A stretch of 64,000 nucleotides of DNA from CAWDCV01 sp963728125 (GCA_963728125.1 CAVSIZ010000009.1:210440-274439); one strand, 5' to 3'. Numbered from the stretch's first letter, positions 32,709 through 43,189 are shown. Numbers and translations are program-made. Notes: generated by a model from the sequence alone, not told the origin.

Positions 32709-34205
32709 GTGACGACGTACCTCGAGCTGGTCGCGGAGCGGGCGCACGGACAGGTGACCGACGCCGTCCGCACGGAGATCGCCGGATTGGTCAGTGCGGG
32801 CGGTCTCATCACCGAACCGGCCCAGCTGCGTACGTATGAGTGCGATGGCCTGACCGGCTATCGCGTCGTCCCTGCCCTGGTGGTGCTGCCCGCGACGACG
32901 GAGGAAGTCGCGGCGGTCGTGAGGATCTGCGCCCGCGAGCACATCCCCTTCGTTGCCCGCGGCGCCGGTACCGGACTGTCCGGCGGCGCGTTGCCTGTCG
33001 CCGACGGCATCGTCATCGGCTTGTCGCGGATGCGTCAGGTGCTGTCCGTCGACATCGACAACCAGCGCGCGGTGGTGCAGCCCGGCGTCACCAACGCCGG
33101 CATCTCCGCCGCCGTCGCCGCGTACGACCTCTACTTCGCGCCGGATCCGTCCAGCCAGATCGTGTGCACCATCGGCGGCAACGTCGCAGAGAACTCCGGC
33201 GGCGCGCACTGCCTGAAGTACGGCTTCACGACCAACCACGTGCTCGGCCTCACGTTCGTCACCGCTGCCGGTGACGTCGTCACGCTTGGCGGGAACGCGC
33301 TCGACAGCGTCGGTCCCGACCTGCGTGCAGTCGTCGTCGGCTCCGAAGGCACGCTCGGCATCGTCACGGAGGTCGTCGTACGACTGCTGCGCAAGCCCGA
33401 GGCCGTCCGCACACTCGTCGCGGACTTTCCCGACGCGGAGCACGCAGGCAACACCGTCAGCGACATCATCGCCGCGGGCATCATCCCCGCAGCCGTCGAG
33501 ATGCTCGACGAGCTCGCCATCGAGGCGTGCGAGAAGGCAACCGGTGCCGGCTACACGATCGGCACGCCGGCCGCACTCGTCGTCGAGGTGGACGGTCCCG
33601 CGGCGGAGGTGGACGCGGAGTTCGACCGCGTTCAGGAGATCTGCCGGCGCAACGACACGACCCATATCCGGATCGCCAACGACCCGGACGAGCGGGCGCT
33701 CATCTGGAAGGGCCGCAAGGCCGCGTTCGCCGCCATGGGTCGGATGAGCCCCGACTACTTCGTGCAGGACGGCGTCATCCCGCGCACGCAGCTCGGCGCC
33801 ACGTTGACGCGCATCAGCGACCTCGCGGCCGAGAACGGCCTACGCGTCGCCAACGTCTTCCACGCCGGCGACGGCAATCTCCACCCGCTCGTGCTGTACG
33901 ACGCCACCATCCCCGGGCAGTCCCAGAGCGCCGAGCGGCTGGCCACCGCGATCGTCGAGCTCTGCGTCGAGCAGGGTGGTTCCATCACCGGCGAGCACGG
34001 CGTGGGCAGCGACAAGGCGTGCTCGATGCCGCGCATGTTCTCCGACGCCGACCTCACGGTGATGGCACGCGTGCGCGCGGCCTTCGACCCCGACGGCATC
34101 TGCAACCCGGGCAAGGTGCTGCCCACGCCTCGGCTGTGCGGGGAGCGCCCTGGCCCGTGGCGGGCGCATCCGCTGGAGGAATCCGGCCTCATCGAGCGGT
34201 TCTGA
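32709..34205 (+). CDS. glcD: glycolate oxidase subunit GlcD (FAD-linked)
   Basis: A 498-residue PCMH-type flavoprotein. FAD-binding segments are FVARGAGTGLSGGALP and DPSSQIVCTIGGNVAENSGG. The C-terminal catalytic region has HAGDGNLHPLVLYD and GSITGEHGVGSDKACSM. With GlcE and GlcF it oxidises glycolate or D-lactate and passes electrons through Fe-S centres to the quinone pool. GTG at 32709. The stop overlaps the glcE ATG (TGATG). All genes from here to 38005 overlap end to start, so this is one translationally coupled operon. Confidence 0.9.
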   Translation: MTTYLELVAERAHGQVTDAVRTEIAGLVSAGGLITEPAQLRTYECDGLTGYRVVPALVVLPATTEEVAAVVRICAREHIPFVARGAGTGLSGGALPVADGIVIGLSRMRQVLSVDIDNQRAVVQPGVTNAGISAAVAAYDLYFAPDPSSQIVCTIGGNVAENSGGAHCLKYGFTTNHVLGLTFVTAAGDVVTLGGNALDSVGPDLRAVVVGSEGTLGIVTEVVVRLLRKPEAVRTLVADFPDAEHAGNTVSDIIAAGIIPAAVEMLDELAIEACEKATGAGYTIGTPAALVVEVDGPAAEVDAEFDRVQEICRRNDTTHIRIANDPDERALIWKGRKAAFAAMGRMSPDYFVQDGVIPRTQLGATLTRISDLAAENGLRVANVFHAGDGNLHPLVLYDATIPGQSQSAERLATAIVELCVEQGGSITGEHGVGSDKACSMPRMFSDADLTVMARVRAAFDPDGICNPGKVLPTPRLCGERPGPWRAHPLEESGLIERF

Positions 34206-35364
34206 TGGCGGTCGTGGCCGGCACGGTCGCGCGCCCGGACAGCGTGGCTGAAGCGGCCGACCTGCTGAGGGACACCCGCGGCACGCTGCTGTTCCGCGGC
34301 GGCGGCACCAAGATGGCCTGGGCCGGCCGCCCAGACCAGCCCGACCTGCTCGTCGAGACCACGGGGCTGAACCGGCTGCTCGAACACAACCCGGCCGACA
34401 TGACCGCGGTTGTCGAGGCGGGCATGCCGCTGTCGACGCTGCAGGACGTGCTCGGCGAGTCCGGGCAGTGGCTCGCGCTCGATCCAGCGACGCAGGTCGA
34501 CGGCGCCACCATCGGTGGGCTGCTCGCGACCGGGGAGTCGGGACCGCGCCGGCTGCGATACGGCGCGCTGCGCGACCTCGTCATCGGCGTCACGCTCGTG
34601 CTGGCCGACGGCACGGTGGCCCATGCGGGCGGGCGCGTCATCAAGAACGTCGCCGGCTACGACCTCACCAAGCTGATGTACGGGTCGCTGGGCACGCTCG
34701 CGCTGATCGCCGAGGTCGTGCTGCGCGTGCATCCGCTACCGGAGAGCAGCGCAACCGTCGTCGTGCCCGCATCTGCCTCCAATGCCGGAGAAGCCACCCG
34801 CCGACTCATGGCGTCACCGCTCGAACCGTCCGCCGTTCGCTGGATCGGCAACTTCGCCAGGAGTCCGGACAACTCGCCGTCCGCTTCGAGGGATCCCGTG
34901 CCGGCGTCGCCGCACAGACCTCGGGCCTGGCGGACGTTCTTTCGCTCGGACCCGTCGAACAGCTGACCGGATCCGCTGAGGCCGACTACTGGCTGAGTCT
35001 CACGAGCAACTCGGCAGCAACCACAGCGTTTGCCGGCACGCTGCCCGATCAGCTGCGTGCCGTGTCAGAAGCGCTAGCGGGCGACGCCGACAACCAGCTC
35101 GCGTCGCACACCGCGCTCGGGCTGCACACTGCACACATCGGTGGCACGCCCGCCCAGCAGGCCGCGACGTTCGAGCGGTGGCAACGCGCGGTGCTCGATC
35201 TCGGCGGCACCGTGGTGCTCCGCGACCGTCCGGACGAGGTCGACGCACTAGTCGACCCGCTCGGCCCGCCGCCCTCGGCCGTACAGCTGCTGCGTGCGCT
35301 GAAGTCCCAGCTCGATCCCGACGGTCGGTGCGCCCCGGGACGTCTTGGCCGGTGGCTCGAGTGA
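34205..35364 (+). CDS. glcE: glycolate oxidase subunit GlcE, one frameshift
   Basis: The first 215 codons read a shorter FAD-binding homologue of GlcD (LLFRGGGTKMAWAGRP, LDPATQVDGATIGGLLATGESGPRRLRYGALRDLVIG, NVAGYDLTKLMYGSLGTLALIAEV). Near 34850-34870 the frame moves by one base and continues SGQLAVRFEGSRAGVAAQTSGLADVL up to RCAPGRLGRWLE at 35364. Both halves are well conserved and the stop overlaps glcF correctly, so a one-base sequencing deletion is more likely than a real mutation. Without correction the first frame would end at 34966. Confidence 0.83.
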
Positions 35365-36725
35365 CCGAGCAGCGGGAGGAGGACCAGCGCGTCCACGTCG
35401 AGTCGCCGCCGAGCGACACCGGGATCTTCGACGCGCTTCACCCGCCGCCGGACGAGCTGATCTCCGACTGCGTGCACTGCGGTTTCTGCCTGCCCACCTG
35501 CCCGACGTACGCGCTGTGGGGCGAGGAGATGGACTCCCCGCGCGGCCGGATCTACCTGATGAAGGTCGGCAAGGAGGGCGCCGTCCCGCTCGACGAGACC
35601 TACGTGCAGCACTTCGACGCCTGCCTCGGCTGCATGGCGTGCGTGACGGCCTGCCCGTCCGGAGTCAAGTACGACGAGCTCATCGAGGCGGTGCGCCCGC
35701 AGCTGGAGCGCAACTACCGTCGCCCGCTCGGCGACCGGCTGTTCCGCGAGGCGATCTTCCAGCTCTTCCCGTACCCGAGTCGGCTGCGCGCGGCAGCCGT
35801 GCTCGGCGCCCTCTACCGCCGCGTCGACGGGCATCGGCGTCTCGAGCGCACCGGACTTCTCGGCCGACTGCCGCCGCGGCTGCGAGCGGTGGAGGAACTG
35901 CTTCCGCCGGCTCGACTCGCCGACGTCACCCGCCGAGCACCCGCCTTCACCCCGGCGCGCGGCACCGCCCGCCGCCGGGTGGCGCTGCTGACGGGCTGCG
36001 TGCAGCGGGTGTTCTTCAGCGACGTCAACGCCGCCACCATCCGGGTGCTCGCCGCCGAGGGCTGCGACGTGTGGGCTCCACCGACCCAGCGCTGCTGCGG
36101 CGCGCTCAGCGAGCACGCCGGTCGCGAACCCGAGGCGCTCGACCGAGCGCGGCGTCTCATCGACCTGTTCGACGGCTCGGGCGCCGACACGATCGCGGTG
36201 AACGTGGCCGGCTGCGGTTCGACGATGAAGGAGTACGGCCGGCTGCTGCGCGACGACCCGTCGTACGCCGACCGCGCCGCCGCGTTCTCCGCCAAGGTGC
36301 GCGACGTCAGCGAGCTGCTCGCCGAGCTCGAGCCGATCGCGCCGCGGCATCCGATCGAGGCGCGGGTGGCGTACCACGACGCCTGCCATCTCGCCCATGG
36401 CCAGGGCATCCGCGCCCAGCCCCGCGCGGTGCTGCGGGCCATCCCCGGCCTGCAGGTCGTCGACATTCCCGAGGCCGAGATCTGCTGCGGGTCGGCCGGC
36501 ATCTACAACCTGGTGATGCCCGAGGCCGGCGAGGAGCTCGGCCGGCGCAAGGTCGCCAACGTCCGGTCGACGGCGCCCGACGCGCTGGTGACCGGGAACC
36601 CCGGCTGCCTGCTTCAGATCCGCCGCTACCTGGGCGAGGATCTTCCGATGTTCCATCCGATCGAGCTCGTCGACGCGTCCATCCGCGGCGTGAACCCCTT
36701 GGACAGACGAGCCCGAACGTCGTGA
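35361..36725 (+). CDS. glcF: glycolate oxidase iron-sulfur subunit GlcF
   Basis: A 454-residue protein. Two 4Fe-4S ferredoxin motifs (CVHCGFCLPTCPTY and CLGCMACVTACPSG) are followed by two CCG domains (RCCGALSEHAG with NVAGCGSTMKEYG; HDACHLAHGQ with EICCGSAGIYN and GNPGCLLQIRRYL). CCG proteins bind further Fe-S clusters and hand electrons to the membrane. GTG at 35361 overlaps the glcE stop (GTGA). Its own stop overlaps the GTG of the GH32 gene. Confidence 0.92.
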   Translation: MTEQREEDQRVHVESPPSDTGIFDALHPPPDELISDCVHCGFCLPTCPTYALWGEEMDSPRGRIYLMKVGKEGAVPLDETYVQHFDACLGCMACVTACPSGVKYDELIEAVRPQLERNYRRPLGDRLFREAIFQLFPYPSRLRAAAVLGALYRRVDGHRRLERTGLLGRLPPRLRAVEELLPPARLADVTRRAPAFTPARGTARRRVALLTGCVQRVFFSDVNAATIRVLAAEGCDVWAPPTQRCCGALSEHAGREPEALDRARRLIDLFDGSGADTIAVNVAGCGSTMKEYGRLLRDDPSYADRAAAFSAKVRDVSELLAELEPIAPRHPIEARVAYHDACHLAHGQGIRAQPRAVLRAIPGLQVVDIPEAEICCGSAGIYNLVMPEAGEELGRRKVANVRSTAPDALVTGNPGCLLQIRRYLGEDLPMFHPIELVDASIRGVNPLDRRARTS

Positions 36726-38005
36726 CGCGGCCGCGTCCGCACGTTCACTTCACCGCCGAGAGCGGCTGGATCAACGATCCGTACGGCATTGCGTGGATCG
36801 GTGACCGCTACCACCTCTACTACCAGGCCGTGCCCGGCTCGGTGACGTGGGCGGCGAACTGCCACTGGGGACATGCTCAGTCCGTCGATCTGGTGCGCTG
36901 GGTCGAACAACCCGTGGCCCTCGCGCCACAGGCGTTCGAGGTGGGCTGCTGGTCGGGCAGCGTCGTCCAGGAGGCGGACCCGCCGACGATCTTCTACACC
37001 CGCGTGGTCAGCCCCGAGGACATCGACATGGGGCAGGTGGCGGTCGCCCGTCTGGATGCGGCGGGTGCCGCCTGGCGCTCGACCCGGGACGACGTCGTAG
37101 TAGAGAGGCCGCCGCCTGAGCTGGGAGTCCGGCTGTTTCGTGACCCGTACGTCGTCCTGACGCCGTGGGGATGGCGGATGTATGTGGCCGCGGTCTTGGG
37201 CGACGGCCGCCCGGCCGTACTGCAGTACGGCTCCAACGACCTGCACACCTGGTCGTTCGCTGGCGTCGTCTGCACACGGGCTGATGCCGAGGTGGTGTGG
37301 GAGTGCCCACACCTGTTCCCGCTCGAGGATCACTGGGTGCTGATCGTCTCGGTCGGTGATGTCAATGGGCCGAGTCATGTCGAGGCAGCCGTGGGCGTCT
37401 ACGACGGTGACACCTTCGAGGCGCATTCCTGGCAGCGCCTGACCTACGGCTCATCGGCGTACGCCATGACCGCGTTCCTCGACCGAGCCGGACGCCAGTG
37501 CGTGCTGTCCTGGTTGCGCGAGGAGGCGTCAGCCGAAAACCTCCTCGACCGGGCGGGTGCGCATTCGATCGCGAGCGTCCTCACGCTCGACGCAGCGGGC
37601 CAGTTGGTGATGCAGCCGCACCCCGACGTTGAAGCGCTGCGCGGGCCAGTGCTGACAGCCACCCGGGACCGCTGGCAGCTGGGAGACGTGGCTGCGGAGG
37701 TCGGCCTTCCCGCGAAGGACATGACGTGCGAGATCGTCGAGTCGGATCGCGTTCGCGCGGCGCTGCGCATAGACGCGGCACGCGCGGTCGTGTCGATCGA
37801 CCGCTCCGGCTTCGAGACGGAGGAATTGCCGCTCGACGGGAGCGATGTCGTAACAGTCATCGTCGACGCCGACATCCTCGAGGTCTTCAGCGGGTGCTAC
37901 GGCGCCTATCGCATGCTGCCTGCGGACGACCCTGCGGCGACGACGATCGTCGTCGATGGCGCGGGTGACGATGACGTCGTCATTCGACCGCTGCGCGTCG
38001 GCTGA
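36722..38005 (+). CDS. glycoside hydrolase family 32-like protein
   Basis: A 427-residue five-blade propeller enzyme of the GH32 (invertase/levanase) type. The nucleophile motif is SGWINDPYG (Asp19; NDPNG in most members). The stabiliser RDP is at 140-142. The acid/base is Glu194 in WECPHLFP. A C-terminal beta-sandwich follows (ALRIDAARAVVSIDRSGF, VDADILEVFSG). It should hydrolyse beta-fructosides. There is no signal peptide, so a cytoplasmic substrate is likely. Its stop-start overlap with glcF is surprising, as no link between glycolate oxidation and fructosides is known. Confidence 0.88.
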   Translation: MTRPRPHVHFTAESGWINDPYGIAWIGDRYHLYYQAVPGSVTWAANCHWGHAQSVDLVRWVEQPVALAPQAFEVGCWSGSVVQEADPPTIFYTRVVSPEDIDMGQVAVARLDAAGAAWRSTRDDVVVERPPPELGVRLFRDPYVVLTPWGWRMYVAAVLGDGRPAVLQYGSNDLHTWSFAGVVCTRADAEVVWECPHLFPLEDHWVLIVSVGDVNGPSHVEAAVGVYDGDTFEAHSWQRLTYGSSAYAMTAFLDRAGRQCVLSWLREEASAENLLDRAGAHSIASVLTLDAAGQLVMQPHPDVEALRGPVLTATRDRWQLGDVAAEVGLPAKDMTCEIVESDRVRAALRIDAARAVVSIDRSGFETEELPLDGSDVVTVIVDADILEVFSGCYGAYRMLPADDPAATTIVVDGAGDDDVVIRPLRVG

Positions 38006-38011
38006 GCCGGG

Positions 38012-38557
38012 TCAGTCGGAGAGGGTGTCGCCGAGCCCCGCGATGAGGCCGGGCACCAGGTCGGGACCGGTGATCACCTCGTGGTCCTCATCGTGAGAGC
38101 GCAGCCGCAGCGCGCACGCGCTGCTGCCGTCGCGGAGCACGCCGACCACCATCCGTACCTCTTCCCGGTCCGGGTGCACGGCGGCCCATGACTCGACCGC
38201 GATCTTCTCGCTGGGAGCCTCGTCCTCGGCCCCGGGCGGGAGCACGAGTCGCTCGACCACGAGCGCGCAGCCCAGGACCTCCGGCGGCCAGCCGATCCCA
38301 GCCAGCACGTCCTCCAGCGGCTCGTCCTCGGGCAGCGCCTCCTGCTCCACAGGCGTCAACTCGCCGGCGGTCTGCGTGTCGTCGGCGAGCAGCCGGACAC
38401 CCACGTCGGGGTAGCGCTCCATCAGGTCCACGGTCGCGACGAGGGCGTAGATCCGCGGGGGAGCGTCCCAGTCGCCCTCGGCGGCGTGCCGCTCGATCTC
38501 CCGTACCGCCCGCTCGAGCGGGGTCGTGGTCGCAGGCGCAGGGGGCGGCTCGCTCAT
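38012..38557 (-). CDS. PPA1309 family protein
   Basis: A 181-residue acidic protein. It begins SEPPPAPATTTPLERAVREIERHAAEGDWDAPPRIYALV and ends HDEDHEVITGPDLVPGLIAGLGDTL, both typical of PPA1309. This actinobacterial family sits next to UPF0182 in many genomes. Its function is unknown. ATG at 38557 is the internal start chosen because the longer frame (to 38974) has no family sequence. It is divergent from the UPF0182 gene. Confidence 0.85.
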   Translation of the reverse strand: MSEPPPAPATTTPLERAVREIERHAAEGDWDAPPRIYALVATVDLMERYPDVGVRLLADDTQTAGELTPVEQEALPEDEPLEDVLAGIGWPPEVLGCALVVERLVLPPGAEDEAPSEKIAVESWAAVHPDREEVRMVVGVLRDGSSACALRLRSHDEDHEVITGPDLVPGLIAGLGDTLSD

Positions 38558-38695
38558 GGTGGCGCATCCTTGCGTACGGCCAGGCATGCCCGCGAGGCGG
38601 GAACCTGAGCGGACCGAGGTAAGTTGCCAGGACGAGGGTGCCTTCGGCGCCGCTTCTTCCGATTGCGACATTTCCCTGTTCTCGAGGTACTCGCA

Positions 38696-41648
38696 GTGAC
38701 CTTCCAAATGCCCGACCCGGCTCAGCCGATCCGCCGTCCGGCGGGAACGCGACGACGTGGCCGTGTGCTGCTGCCCACGCTCGTCGTGATCGGCGTCGTG
38801 CTGGTGACGTTCGGGCTGTTCACGAACTTCTGGACCGACCTCGCTGTGGTACCGCTCGGTCGACTTCAGCAGCGTGTTCACCACCGAGCTGACGACCAAG
38901 GCGCTGCTCTTCTTCGTATTCGGCGCGCTCATGGCGGGCGCGGTCGCGGGCAACATGTGGCTGGCGTACCGCAACCGGCCCGTCTACCCCGCGGTCTCGC
39001 CCGAGCAGCAGAACCTGGAGCGGTACCGGCAGGGAGTCGAGCCGTTCCGCAAGATCGTGTTTATCGGGCTCCCCGCGCTGTTCGGCCTGCTCGCCGGCTC
39101 GTCCGCGGCATCGGAGTGGAAGACGTTCCTCCTGTGGCGCAACGGCGAGCCCTTCGGCATCGACGATCCGCAGTTCGGCCGCGACCTGTCGTTCTTCGTC
39201 TTCGACTACCCGTGGCTGCGGTTCCTGCTGTCGTTCATGTTCGGCCTGCTGGTGCTCTCGCTGCTCGTCTCGGTCGTCGCGCACTACCTGTACGGCGGCA
39301 TCCGGCTGCAGACTCCGGGCGATCGCACGACGCGCGCGGCGCGCATCCAGATCGCTGTCCTGCTCGGCCTGTTCGTGCTCTTCAAGGCGGCGGCGTACTG
39401 GCTCGACCGCTACGGGCTCGCCGTCAAGGAGGGCGAGCTCATCGTCGGGCTCACCTACACCGATGTGAACGCTGTGCTGCCGGCCAAACTGATCCTGGTG
39501 TTCATCGCGCTGATCTGCGCCGTGCTGTTCTTCCTCAGCGCGTTCCAGCGCGGCTGGTTGTGGCCGCTGGCCGGGCTCGGGCTCATGGTCGTCAGCGCCA
39601 TCATCATCGGCGGCGTCTACCCGGCGATCGTGCAGCAGTTCCAGGTCCGGCCGAGCGAGGCCAACCGCGAAGCGCCGTACATCCAGCGCAACATCGACTC
39701 GACCCGCGCAAGCTACGACATCGCCGACGCCGACGTGCAGGAGTACACAGCCGAGACCGACGTCAGTGCCGGTCAGCTGCGCGACGACGCTGAGACGATT
39801 CCCGGCATCCGCTTGCAGGACCCGTCCCGCGTGTCGACGACGTTCCAGCAGCTGCAGCAGATCCGCGGTTTCTACCGCTTCCCCGATCCGCTCGACATCG
39901 ACCGCTACACCATCGACGGCGAGAAGCGTGACGTCGTCGTTGCCGTTCGCGAGGTCGATCTCGCCGGCGTGCCGCAGGGGCAGCGCAACTGGATCAACGA
40001 CCACGCCGTCTACACGCACGGCTTCGGCTTCGTCAGCGCCTACGGCAACACCCGTACCGCCGAGGGTGAGCCCGACTTCAACGTGAGCAACATCCCGCCG
40101 CAGGGAGACATCGGCGAGTTCGAGCCGCGCGTCTACTTCGGCGAGCGGTCCCCGACGTACTCCATCGTCGGCGCACCCGAGGGGTCGCGACCCCAGGAGC
40201 TCGACTTTCCCGACGAGAGCGGCACCGGGCAGACCAACAACACCTACGAGGGCGAAGGCGGCATTCCGGTCGGCTCGCTGTTCAACCGGCTGCTGTACGC
40301 GGTGAAGTTCCAGGAGGGCAACATCCTGCTGTCGAACTTCGTCAACGCTGACTCGAAGATCCTCTACGAGCGCGAGCCGCGCGAGCGCATCGAGAAGGTC
40401 GCGCCGTGGTTGACGCTCGACGGTGACCCCTACCCGGCGGTGGTCGAGGGGCGCATCGTCTACATCGTCGACGGCTACACGACGTCGAACGACTACCCGT
40501 ACGCCGCGCGCCGCACGCTCGAGGAGACGACCGTCGACTCGGTGACCGCGACCTCGCGCACCGGCACCGTCGTCGCGCAGGCACCGGACGAGGTCAACTA
40601 CATCCGCAACTCCGTCAAGGCAACGGTTGACGCGTACGACGGCACCGTGACGCTGTACGAGTGGGACCAGAGCGATCCCGTACTCAAGGCGTGGCGGAAG
40701 GCGTTCCCCGACACGGTGCAGGACCGCGAGGAGATCAGCGAGGAGCTGCTGCAGCACCTGCGCTACCCCGAGGACCTGTTCAAGGTGCAGCGTGAGTTGT
40801 TGTCGCGCTATCACGTCACCGATCCGCAGGCGTACTACGGCGGGCAGGACTTCTGGAAGGTGCCGGCCGATCCGACGTTGCCATCGGGCGATCAGGACCA
40901 GCCGCCGTACTACCTGACGCTGCAGATGCCCGGTCAGGATCAGGCGACGTTCTCGCTGACGTCGACGTTCACGCCGGCGGCACGACCGCAGCTCTCGGCG
41001 TTTATGGCAGTCAATGCTGACCCGGCATCGGGGGAGGACTACGGCAAGATGCGGGTGCTGCGCTTACCGCGCAACACCACCGTGCCCGGTCCCGGCCAGG
41101 TGCAGAACCAGTTCGACTCCGATCCAGAAGTGTCGTCGCAGCTGAACCTGCTGCGCCGCGGCAACTCCGAGGTCGTCAGCGGGAACTTGCTCACCATCCC
41201 GGTGGGCGACGGCCTGTTGTACGTCGAGCCGGTGTATGTCCGCGCCGCCGGTGGTGAGTCGTACCCGCTGCTGCGCAAGGTGTTGGTGGCGTTCGGCGAT
41301 CGGGTCGCATTCAACGACACGCTGGAGATTGCGCTCGACGACCTGTTCGAAGGCGAGGCAGGCACTGACACCGGCGAGACGGTGCCGACGCCGCCACCCG
41401 CGGACGGGACGACACCGCCGCCGTCAGAGGGCTCGGTCGATCCCACCGTCCAAGCGGCGCTGACGGAGGCGCAGGCAGCCCTCGTCGAGGCCGACACCGC
41501 GCTGCGGGCCGGTGACTTCGCGGCATACGGTGCGGCGCAACTTCGGCTGCGCGCCGCCATCGAGCGAGCGCTTGCCGCGGAGGCGGCAGCGGCGGGAACG
41601 GCAGCACCCGCGCCGACAGCGACGGAGTCGACGAATCCCGGCGGCTAG
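38696..41648 (+). CDS. UPF0182 family large membrane protein, one frameshift
   Basis: The N-terminus (GTG 38696, TFQMPDPAQPIRRPAG, first helix LLPTLVVIGVVLVTFGLF) is in one frame. From about 38843 the next frame carries on with LWYRSVDFSSVFTTELTTKALLFF and runs to 41648 (about 980 residues in all). One extra G in 'ctcgctg' accounts for it. Seven or so helices fill the first 280 residues. Then comes a large soluble domain (QTNNTYEGEGGIPVGSLFNRL, FLLSRYHVTDPQAYYGGQDFW-like) and an acidic Pro-rich C-terminus. UPF0182 proteins are conserved in Actinobacteria; the function is unknown. The indel is probably an error. Confidence 0.87.
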
Positions 41649-41690
41649 CATCGCGGCTCACACTGTGTCGGCCGCCCACAGGAGAGCCGC

Positions 41691-42020
41691 ATGATCTTCA
41701 TCGCCGCCAAGTTCCGCGTCCGCCCGGAAGACGCGGATAGCTGGCCGGAGATCGCCCGGGAGTTCACGCAGGCCACGCGAAGCGAGCCCGGCTGCCTATG
41801 GTTCGACTGGTCACGCAGCCTCGACGACCCGAACGAGTACGTCCTCGTCGAGGCCTTCCGCGACCAGGCGGCGGGAGCCGCGCACGTGCAATCAGCCCAC
41901 TTCAAGCAGGCCCAGCAGACGCTGCCGCCCCACCTGGCCGAGACGCCGCGCATCGTCAACATGACGATCCCGCAAGACGACTGGTCGGAGCTCGGCGAGC
42001 TCGCCGTCGAGCGGCCTTGA
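41691..42020 (+). CDS. antibiotic biosynthesis monooxygenase (ABM) family protein
   Basis: A 109-residue ferredoxin-like fold: MIFIAAKFRVRPEDADSWPEIAREFTQATRSEPGCLWFDWSRSL, EYVLVEAFRDQAAGAAHVQSAHF, and a C-terminal beta-strand RIVNMTI. ABM proteins are cofactor-free monooxygenases or quinol-binding proteins such as YgiN. His in AHVQSAHF is the common active-site residue. ATG at 41691 follows GGAGAGCC. It is the last gene before the tRNA. Confidence 0.88.
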   Translation: MIFIAAKFRVRPEDADSWPEIAREFTQATRSEPGCLWFDWSRSLDDPNEYVLVEAFRDQAAGAAHVQSAHFKQAQQTLPPHLAETPRIVNMTIPQDDWSELGELAVERP

Positions 42021-42074
42021 GCGCGCAGGCATTTGGCTCGCGTTGGAGCGTTGACTTATACTCGAGGACGCCGA

Positions 42075-42148
42075 CGCGGGGTGGAGCAGCTCGGTAGCTC
42101 GCTGGGCTCATAACCCAGAGGTCGCAGGTTCAAATCCTGCCCCCGCTA
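42075..42148 (+). tRNA. tRNA-fMet (CAT), initiator
   Basis: A 74-base cloverleaf: acceptor CGCGGGG/CCCCGCT, D arm GAGC-AGCTCGGTA-GCTC, anticodon arm CTGGG-CTCATAA-CCCAG (anticodon CAT), T arm GCAGG-TTCAAAT-CCTGC. The unpaired C1/U72 end and the three G-C pairs in the anticodon stem mark the initiator. CCA is not encoded. The 3' end is the left boundary of an integrated element. Confidence 0.96.
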
Positions 42149-42149
42149 C
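42129..42149. repeat. left attachment site (tRNA 3' end)
   Basis: Twenty-one bases covering the T-loop and acceptor 3' strand of tRNA-fMet. They recur exactly at 43420-43440, the expected signature of tyrosine-recombinase integration into a tRNA gene. The tRNA is kept intact on this side. Confidence 0.85.
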
Positions 42150-42165
42150 GAAGAACCGCAGGTCA

Positions 42166-42197
42166 GAGGCATGATCACCGGCTGGTGATCATGCCTC
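42166..42197. terminator. hairpin downstream of tRNA-fMet
   Basis: GAGGCATGATCACC pairs perfectly with GGTGATCATGCCTC around GGCT. TTGATCGTTTG follows. A diverged but still pairing version follows the right attachment site. Confidence 0.7.
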
Positions 42198-42498
42198 TTG
42201 ATCGTTTGACCGTGATTTGACCGTGGAACGCGACGTCACTGGCCGGCACTGACCGTCACAGTGGAGGAGCGGTCCTCTGTTGGCGGCCCGTTTGAGCCGA
42301 CGGTGGAGCGGGCTGTCGCCCATCTCCCTGGCAGCGACTCGGGCCCATCTCTCGACCGCTGTCGTCGCTCGCCCTCGTCGCTCGCCCATTTGCTCGACAC
42401 GCTCGCCCACTTTGCGCCGGCGCGTTCTGGGCGAGCAACTGGGCGAGTGCGTCTGCCTAGTGTCCGCAGCAAGGAAGGTCTACGAGCAGGCGGGAGTG

Positions 42499-42711
42499 AT
42501 GACGGTGTCGAAGTCCACCCTGACCGTGGAGGAGACGGCCGAGCTTCTCGGCATCTCGCGCGGTCTGGCCTTTCAGGCCGTTGCTCGAGGTGACATCCCT
42601 TCGATTCGCATCGGTCGGCGGATTCTCGTCCCCGTTGCGCGACTCCGGACGCTTCTGCAGGGAACGGCTGACGAGGCCCTCGCGGCGCGGCCGCGTGCCG
42701 AGGATCGCTAG
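42499..42711 (+). CDS. excisionase/MerR-like helix-turn-helix protein
   Basis: A 70-residue protein with a winged helix-turn-helix of the excisionase type: LTVEETAELLGISRGLAFQAVARGDIPSIRIGRRILVPVARLRTLL. Such proteins direct excision with a tyrosine integrase or control the element. ATG 42499 (or GTG 42496). It is followed seven bases later by mobC. No partner integrase remains in the window. Confidence 0.82.
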   Translation: MTVSKSTLTVEETAELLGISRGLAFQAVARGDIPSIRIGRRILVPVARLRTLLQGTADEALAARPRAEDR

Positions 42712-42717
42712 CGGGAG

Positions 42718-43189
42718 ATGCCAGCGTGTCCGTCGACCGACGGGAATCCACCCTCGGCGCGCAGGCCGGGGACGGTGGACCGCGTCCACACTCGGCCGGC
42801 GCGACGCCGACAGGTGCTGTTTCGCTACAGCGACGACGAGTACGCAGCTGTGCGCGCAGCCGCCGAGCGCGCCGGGTACACCACCACCGGTTACATCGCC
42901 GAGGTGGCGCTGGCCGCTGCCGGGAAGCGCGACGAGGTGCGACCCGCATCGGGTTGGGACCGCGAAACGCTGGTGGCGCTCAATCTCGCCCGGGAACAGG
43001 TTGCCCGAATCGGGGTCAATCTCAACCAGGCAGTCGCCGCGTTGAATGCCACCGGCGAAGCCGCCGATCTGGCTTGATCGCGCCGTTGCGATCGCGGCAC
43101 GCGTGGTTCTCCGGCTCGAGGACGCCGCCGACGAAGTGAGTGCAGGACTGGCGCCTCGCCGTCGACGCCGTCAGCGGCGCGCGGCGTGA
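42718..43189 (+). pseudogene. MobC-like relaxosome protein, frameshifted
   Basis: The frame from ATG 42718 reads a ribbon-helix-helix MobC (RQVLFRYSDDEYAAVRAAAERAGYTTTGYIAEVAL) and the family tail ARIGVNLNQAVAALNATGEA. It stops at 43077. One base later the coding sense continues as DRAVAIAARVVLRLEDAADEV and ends at 43189, the normal length. MobC helps the relaxase open oriT. The restored stop overlaps the GTG of mobA (GTGA), as in intact elements. Decay or sequencing error cannot be told apart here. Confidence 0.75.

Noticed and set aside
38820..40814. 664-codon minus-strand ORF opposite UPF0182
   Set aside because: It is antisense to a conserved gene and shows only compositional bias.
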